Assembly (NCBI RefSeq): GCF_009765355.1
Contig: NZ_VTHK01000042.1
Location: 18,950 to 82,949 of the forward strand
Source: Amycolatopsis anabasis
Lineage (GTDB): Bacteria; Actinomycetota; Actinomycetes; Mycobacteriales; Pseudonocardiaceae
Direction of reading: 5' to 3'
Length of the DNA: 64,000 nucleotides
The position numbers and the translations under genes are program-made. This document shows, in pieces, positions 59,232 to 64,000 of this stretch. Position 1 is the stretch's first letter, and each line of letters begins with the position of its first letter. A model generated the notes under the pieces. That model did not search any database, was not told the origin of the DNA, and was given only the letters and a program-made list of their open reading frames with translations.

Positions 59232-61193
59232 TCAAGGAGTTCCAGCGACACCCCACCACAGGAAATCCCGGGCGCGCGTCGCCGCGACCAGGTGCTGCCG
59301 CTCGCGAAGCTCGCGAAGTTCCTGCTCAACGGCATCCCCGGTCTCTCCGCGGTGTGCGAACTGGACTACCAGAACGGCCTGGAAGTCGAGCCCCTTGGCA
59401 CGGTGCACGGTGCCGACCTTTAGCCTGTCGTCCGGTTCGCCGGTGTAGTGCTCAAGGGGTAGGAACGGGATTCCCGCGTTGCGCAGAATCCTCGTGCAAC
59501 GCGCGAGATCGCGATGGTGGAACACGATCAACGCAGTCTGGCCCTGCGGTACCGGCAGCCTCTCCACCGCCCTCGGCAGCGCGTTCCGCAGATCGTCCTC
59601 GGGGCCGCGCCAAACCTGGGCCTCTCCGCCGGAATTGGCCGATTCCGCTTCCCGCAAGGCGACTCCCGCATCACCATCGAGATCGTCCACCCGGTTGGTG
59701 GCGTCGAAACGCTGTGCGAAGCCCAGCACCTCGGCGCGGTTGCGGTAGTTCACCCGGAGAACCTCACCACGGCCGTGGATCGGGATGCCCGCATCCGAAA
59801 GCCGCCAGCCGCCCGGGTACACCTGCTGCTGCCCGTCCCCAACCAGGAGCAGGCGATTGGGGCCGTCACCGGCCAGTTCTCGGAGTATGCGCAGACCGGT
59901 CAGGGTGATGTCCTGCACCTCGTCCACCACGACCGCCGCATACCGTTCGGTCAGCGGGCTTCGGCTCAACTCGTCCAGCGCTACGCTCATCATGTCGTTG
60001 TAGTCGTGCAGATCCCGCTCGGCGAGGAAACGCTGATACGTCTGGTAGAGCTGCCACACCCGCTCTCGTTGGCCTGCGTCCAGCCGCAGGCGACGGCCGG
60101 TCCTGGGCGTCCTGACGTATTCCTCAAGGGTTCGGATACCACGCCCTTTCACGACCCGATCGATCTCGGTGCGCCAGTAGTCGAAGCTCGGTTCCAGGTC
60201 TTCGAGTGACTCGCGGTGTGCCACCCAAGCACGGCTGAACGCGGTTTCGGCTCCGCGCGGCTGCACGTTGAGGCCACGGCCGCGTTCCTCGAGGAACTGG
60301 CGAACCCAGGCGTGCAAGTTGATGAACTCGACGCGATGGGACAGTTCCGGCGCCAGTCGCTGAAAGGATGCCTGGTTCACCGCGGGCAACGTTCGGACGA
60401 AGGTCGTGAACAGCAGCGGCCCGGTCGAGCGCCTCGCCAGGTGCCGGAGCCGGTGGAGCGCGACCACCGTCTTGCCCGTGCCGGCCGGGCCACTGATTCT
60501 TGCCGGACCGGCGTAGTTTCGGTTCACCACCGCCTGCTGATGCGGGTGGAGGAAGGTCAGCCAGGTGTCGAAGGCCCGCTGCTGGGCGGCGTCAAGCTGA
60601 TCATCGGTGAGCTGCTGCGCATCGAGCAGCCCTGCCGGTTCGGACGCACGTTCCGGCGGCTGTGCGGAAAGTTGCCGGAATTCGGGCAAGCGGGCGGCGA
60701 GCTGATCGGTGATGGCGTCAACTTGACGGCGGTCCAGATGCCGCGCGTCTCGTTGGAACAGCTTGTCCAGTTCCGATTCGAACAGCGACCAGTACGGCCG
60801 GTCGTTCCTCGACGATCTCCCGGAGCCTGCACCGGGCCTGATGACCACGAAGTGGATCGCACTCGGCGCCAGAACCTGACCGCGCGAGCCGCGTATACCG
60901 GCGCACCGTTCTCCCGCGTGCCGGACGATGGCTTGCGCCCTGGTCTCGTCTGGCGGGTGGGCGGTGACGAGAACCGCGAACACGCCACTGGGGCCGATCA
61001 GGAACGCGTCGGCCCGCTCGTCGTCGGGTGCCGGCAGATCGCCGCGTGCGAACAGGCGCCAGCTCTCGACGGTGCGTGCGAGCAGCGCGGTGAGCACGCG
61101 GCGATGCGACGAGCCCAGCCCGGGCAGCACTTGACCGAGCAGTTCGTTCGCCTGCTGGTGAACCTGCCGCCGGGCATGATTGCTCAGGTTCAA
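59232..61193 (-). CDS. UvrD/Rep-like superfamily 1 helicase with N-terminal nuclease-like region
   Basis: A 653-residue SF1 helicase. Residues 1-130 resemble a NERD/nuclease-related core (DAFLIGPSGVFAVLVTAHPP), but the expected catalytic Lys is absent. Helicase motifs: Walker A SGPAGTGKT (234-242), motif Ia LLFTTFVRTL, motif II VVVDEVQD (423-429), LLLVGDGQQQVY, VNYRN, KVGTVHRAKGLDFQAV and VAATRARDFLWW. TTG start is uncertain: GGAGGG precedes it, but only about three bases away. Codon use is less biased than in the central window. The role may be repair or defence; no neighbour decides this. Confidence 0.82.
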   Translation of the reverse strand: MNLSNHARRQVHQQANELLGQVLPGLGSSHRRVLTALLARTVESWRLFARGDLPAPDDERADAFLIGPSGVFAVLVTAHPPDETRAQAIVRHAGERCAGIRGSRGQVLAPSAIHFVVIRPGAGSGRSSRNDRPYWSLFESELDKLFQRDARHLDRRQVDAITDQLAARLPEFRQLSAQPPERASEPAGLLDAQQLTDDQLDAAQQRAFDTWLTFLHPHQQAVVNRNYAGPARISGPAGTGKTVVALHRLRHLARRSTGPLLFTTFVRTLPAVNQASFQRLAPELSHRVEFINLHAWVRQFLEERGRGLNVQPRGAETAFSRAWVAHRESLEDLEPSFDYWRTEIDRVVKGRGIRTLEEYVRTPRTGRRLRLDAGQRERVWQLYQTYQRFLAERDLHDYNDMMSVALDELSRSPLTERYAAVVVDEVQDITLTGLRILRELAGDGPNRLLLVGDGQQQVYPGGWRLSDAGIPIHGRGEVLRVNYRNRAEVLGFAQRFDATNRVDDLDGDAGVALREAESANSGGEAQVWRGPEDDLRNALPRAVERLPVPQGQTALIVFHHRDLARCTRILRNAGIPFLPLEHYTGEPDDRLKVGTVHRAKGLDFQAVLVVQFAHRGETGDAVEQELRELRERQHLVAATRARDFLWWGVAGTP

Positions 61194-61245
61194 TTACCCT
61201 CCATTCATCGCCGCTGGTAACCACGGTATTTACGTGCACCGGTGA

Positions 61246-61638
61246 ATGGGGCTGAGCGGAGAGCATTCACCCGGACGACGCATGCGGTGCTCGGGACCGC
61301 CAGGCGACAGCGGGCAGTGGCGTTCGATGAGGACGGTGTCGTGGCAGACTCCTATCAAGCAGATCTGGACTACCTGCTTGACCATGCCCGGGGCGACCGG
61401 TGCGAACTTCGCGCAGATCACCACCGTCATGCTGAATATCGTTGGTGATCTGGTCGACCACGGAGTCGTTCCCGGAGACCTGACCGACGGCGGTCCCGGC
61501 TTCGAGCCCTGGCCGGGTTCCAAACAGGACATGCCGGGCGGGATCGCTTCGAGTCGTCGCTGTGACCGGGATAAGACCAGGTGTCGTCCGGCATCTCGTC
61601 GACGATCCGTTCTTCGGCATCGTCGACCAACGACATGA
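61246..61638 (+). pseudogene. Possible gene remnant in the helicase-STAND interval
   Basis: Between 61194 and 61707 no frame on either strand looks fully coding. One plus-strand stretch (about 61395-61540) reads NFAQITTVMLNIVGDLVDHG followed by DGGPGFEPWPGSKQD. This recalls small actinomycete hypothetical proteins that end with a G-x-F-x-x-WPG segment and a helix. Sequence on both sides loses coding character, so I treat it as a possible broken gene with low confidence. Confidence 0.3.
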
Positions 61639-61707
61639 TGCCCTCCAGGCTGGCCCAAGATGAGCTGGCGAGATTGTGGAACAAGTACCGTGGCAGGGTG
61701 ACCAGGC

Positions 61708-63795
61708 CTACTGGGATTCGACCGTGCTCAGCTGGGCACGGATTTCTTCGGACTCCTCATCGTCCAGGTACTCCAACAGTTCCAGGGAGCGGCGCCACGC
61801 TGAGGTCGCCGCCTCTGTCCGCCCGGCTGCCTGGTGGGTGAGTCCGATCTGGCTCAGTACGAGAGCCGTGTGGTAGCAGTCGCGCAACTCGATATCCAAC
61901 GCCAGCGATTCCTCGTAGTACGTGACAGCGTATTCCCACTTCCCGAGGTGATGGTAGGCGGAGCCAAGCACGCGGAGCACATCGGCGGCGCCTTCGTCGT
62001 TGTGGATCTCCCGGTACAGTGCCAGAGCCATCCTGCAACAGGTGATCGTCTCCTCCGGATTGCCTATCGCCATTGCGTAGTGGCCGATAGCGTTCAGAGC
62101 CGTCGCTCGCAAATTGGTGCTTTCGGCGGCTTCGGCCAGGAATAGCGCCCTGCGTGCGTCCGCCGCAGCCTCGGAGACCCGGTTTTGGCGCCAGCGCAGC
62201 TTGGCCCGGCCTAGCAATGCGTCCGCTTCCTCAGCCCGCTCGCCGAGCTTGCTGAACAGAAATACCGCCCGCACATGGAAATCCTCGGCCGCGGCCTGCT
62301 TGCCTTGGCGGACCAGTGTCTTGCCCAGCACTCTGCAGACTTTGGCCTCCGCGTACCGGTCGCCGAGCCGTCGCGCCGCGGCGAGGGCATGGTGCAGGAT
62401 GGTGTGCCGGTCCTGGTGGTGACTGAACCGACGCAGGTAGGTCACCAGCGCCCACGCCAGTTGCCAAGCGTGCCGATCCAGACCGGCGTGCACGGCGAGT
62501 TCCACCGCGCCTACGGCGAGTTGATGCTCCTTGACGCACCAGTCAAGTGCGTCCCGGTAGCTGGCAACTTGGACGGCGGTCACTCCGGGCAAAGGTGGCG
62601 GCACCTCGATGCGTAGGCGGTGTGGGTTCAACACCGCATCCACCGCCACTGCGGTGTGGAGGTAAGACTCGATCAGCCGAGTGGTGGTAGCGGTGCGTTC
62701 CGCCATCGGCTCTTCGCCGAGCCGTTCGGTGGCGTACTCACGGAGCAGGTCGTGGAATCGGTACCGGCCCGGCACATACTCGTCCAATAAATTCATCCGC
62801 ACCAACTCGGCAAGCACGTTGCGCGTACGGGCAGGCGGTAGCCCGGCCAGCGAGGCGACAGCCGGCAACGCGATGTCGGCGCCTGTGGTCAGCCCGAGCA
62901 GGCGAAACAACCGCTTTGCCGCAATCGGAAGCGCTTCATAGGACCACGAGAACACCGTCCTTGCGGTGGTGTACGGATCACCGGTGTCCAGCGCGTCCAG
63001 CCGCCGCATAGTCGAGCGCAGCTCCTCGGCCAGAATGCTGAGCGGAAAGGATCTGCGCTGTGCCACGCGCCCCGCGACAATAGAGAGAGCGAGCGGTAGC
63101 CCCGCACATTCCGACGCCAACTTGCCCACAGCGTCGTTGTCGGACGAAATGCCGTCCAAGCGGCTGGCGATAACCTGGCGTGCGTCCGCATCCTCGAGCA
63201 GGCCGAGCTTGATCTGCTCGACACCCTCGCGGACCACCAAGCCGGTCAGCTCGGTACGGCTGGTCACCACAACGGCAGATCTCAGTCCACCCGGCAGGAG
63301 ACTGCGAACCTGGTCCGCGTCGCGAGCATTATCCAGCACCACCAGGACGCGCCGGGCCGCGACTATACTGCGGAACAAGCTGGCCTGTGAGTCGACGCGC
63401 AGCGGAATACGTTCGGGCGGCACGTCGAATCCGTCCAGGAACCCGCGAATCGCGTCCCCAGCCGGCAACGGCGGATGGGACGGATCGAACCCCCGCAGGT
63501 CGACGTAGAGTTGGCCGTCCGGGAAGCGGCTGGCCGCCGATCGAGCCCAGTGCAGGCACAGTGCGGTCTTACCGACCCCGGCGGTGCCGTTGACTACCAC
63601 GATCCGGCTCCTCGAGTCCACCCCGTGGTCCAACATCGTCAGTTCGTGTTCGCGACCCACGATCTTCACTACGCCGTGCGGTAGTTGTTGTGGCACGGCA
63701 AGTACCGGAGCGTTGATGTGGACGCTGCCGTAGATGGTGTGTGCCTGCACCACTTCGTGCGCGGTGCCCGCGAAGATATTCCGCTCTGTCACCAC
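61708..63795 (-). CDS. NB-ARC STAND NTPase with TPR repeats and RHIM/BASS-like N-terminus
   Basis: A 695-residue signalling protein. N-terminal residues 5-27 (RNIFAGTAHEVVQAHTIYGS and on) resemble the VVQAG-x-I-x-G-x-V amyloid-signalling motif seen in bacterial NLR-like proteins. NB-ARC NTPase follows: Walker A NGTAGVGKT (69-77), Walker B VLVVLDNA, GLPLALSIVAG, and the winged-helix RFHDLLREYA. The C-terminal half (about 390-690) is a row of TPR-like helical repeats (AAEDFHVRAVFLFSKLGERAEEADALLG and others). GTG start (two GTGs in a row). Likely a ligand-sensing switch; its effector is not in the window. Confidence 0.83.
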   Translation of the reverse strand: MVTERNIFAGTAHEVVQAHTIYGSVHINAPVLAVPQQLPHGVVKIVGREHELTMLDHGVDSRSRIVVVNGTAGVGKTALCLHWARSAASRFPDGQLYVDLRGFDPSHPPLPAGDAIRGFLDGFDVPPERIPLRVDSQASLFRSIVAARRVLVVLDNARDADQVRSLLPGGLRSAVVVTSRTELTGLVVREGVEQIKLGLLEDADARQVIASRLDGISSDNDAVGKLASECAGLPLALSIVAGRVAQRRSFPLSILAEELRSTMRRLDALDTGDPYTTARTVFSWSYEALPIAAKRLFRLLGLTTGADIALPAVASLAGLPPARTRNVLAELVRMNLLDEYVPGRYRFHDLLREYATERLGEEPMAERTATTTRLIESYLHTAVAVDAVLNPHRLRIEVPPPLPGVTAVQVASYRDALDWCVKEHQLAVGAVELAVHAGLDRHAWQLAWALVTYLRRFSHHQDRHTILHHALAAARRLGDRYAEAKVCRVLGKTLVRQGKQAAAEDFHVRAVFLFSKLGERAEEADALLGRAKLRWRQNRVSEAAADARRALFLAEAAESTNLRATALNAIGHYAMAIGNPEETITCCRMALALYREIHNDEGAADVLRVLGSAYHHLGKWEYAVTYYEESLALDIELRDCYHTALVLSQIGLTHQAAGRTEAATSAWRRSLELLEYLDDEESEEIRAQLSTVESQ

Positions 63796-64000
63796 TCAAT
63801 AGTGGTGGTGGGCGGGCAGATTTTCGACCGCTGTGTAGATGGCGACGCGAACTCGACATGCCAGATGCACGGCGGGCCGCGGACGGCGCCTCGGCTCGCA
63901 CGAGGCTCAGTCGAGATTCGCCGAGATGCCGGCCAAGCCCGCCAATGGGGAGTTTTCATCCTGTTGGTGCTGGTCAGTGGGGTTGACGGTGGCGGGTTTG

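Noticed and set aside
59014..59335. Short minus-strand open frames just past the helicase stop
   Set aside because: They overlap each other and the helicase end, have no recognisable motif, and their Gly/Asp-rich reading suggests non-coding or decayed DNA.
63796..64000. Short open frames at the right edge
   Set aside because: The last about 200 bases show no motif, strong start site or clear promoter on either strand. This is probably the intergenic region upstream of the STAND gene.

Overview
The window looks like chromosomal DNA of a high-GC actinomycete. The very strong G/C bias at third codon positions, many GTG starts, leaderless-looking promoters, a CoaE-GrpB fusion, a two-domain geosmin synthase, an MmpS-type protein, Ddn-type quinone reductase and STAND/WD40 proteins all fit a filamentous member of the Pseudonocardiaceae. 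Amycolatopsis is my best guess, from general resemblance only. I see no rRNA, tRNA, CRISPR array, transposase or integrase.

Layout. 0-16.8 kb: a partial gene, coaE, a minus-strand operon (ABC exporter ATPase and permease, PMT-type glycosyltransferase, histidine kinase, LuxR-type regulator), a DUF402 protein, uvrB, a VapBC toxin-antitoxin pair, a VOC protein, a LuxR regulator with a degenerate receiver, a secreted-hydrolase/ABC-ATPase fusion coupled through a 26-residue mini-ORF to an ABC permease, and a TerC protein behind a probable yybP-ykoY manganese riboswitch. 16.8-20.8 kb: an S9 peptidase, a RES toxin with its antitoxin, and an ASCH-like/winged-helix protein. 20.8-28.7 kb: a sugar regulon with RbsABC-type importer, LacI repressor, L-fucose/L-arabinose-type isomerase and FGGY kinase. 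Both of its promoters are TTGACA-17-TAGCNT followed by a near-identical LacI-type operator. 28.7-41.8 kb: a broken MFS gene, an amino-acid permease and single genes including MgtC, NUDIX, MmpS, HxlR, FetB-like permease, histidine phosphatase, methyltransferase, geosmin synthase, RNase H and Ddn-like reductase.

41.8-46.9 kb: a TetR gene diverges from five tightly coupled genes (HSL-type esterase, SDR, four-helix diiron protein, Baeyer-Villiger monooxygenase, methyltransferase). The content recalls the mycobacterial mymA operon, with a diiron protein added. Two adjacent operator palindromes cover the promoter and start codon. 46.9-58.7 kb: an exported ASST-like protein, a large HTH-STAND NTPase with 14 WD40 repeats, and a dipeptide importer operon ending in a DppA D-aminopeptidase, which suggests uptake and breakdown of D-amino-acid peptides. 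Between the two importer ATPase genes lies an in-frame, Walker-A-less ATPase remnant. 58.7-64 kb: a decayed accessory stretch with a frameshifted pseudogene, a UvrD-like helicase, another possible gene remnant, and an NB-ARC/TPR STAND protein whose N-terminus resembles an amyloid-signalling motif.

All product calls come from reading motifs by eye. No database search was run.
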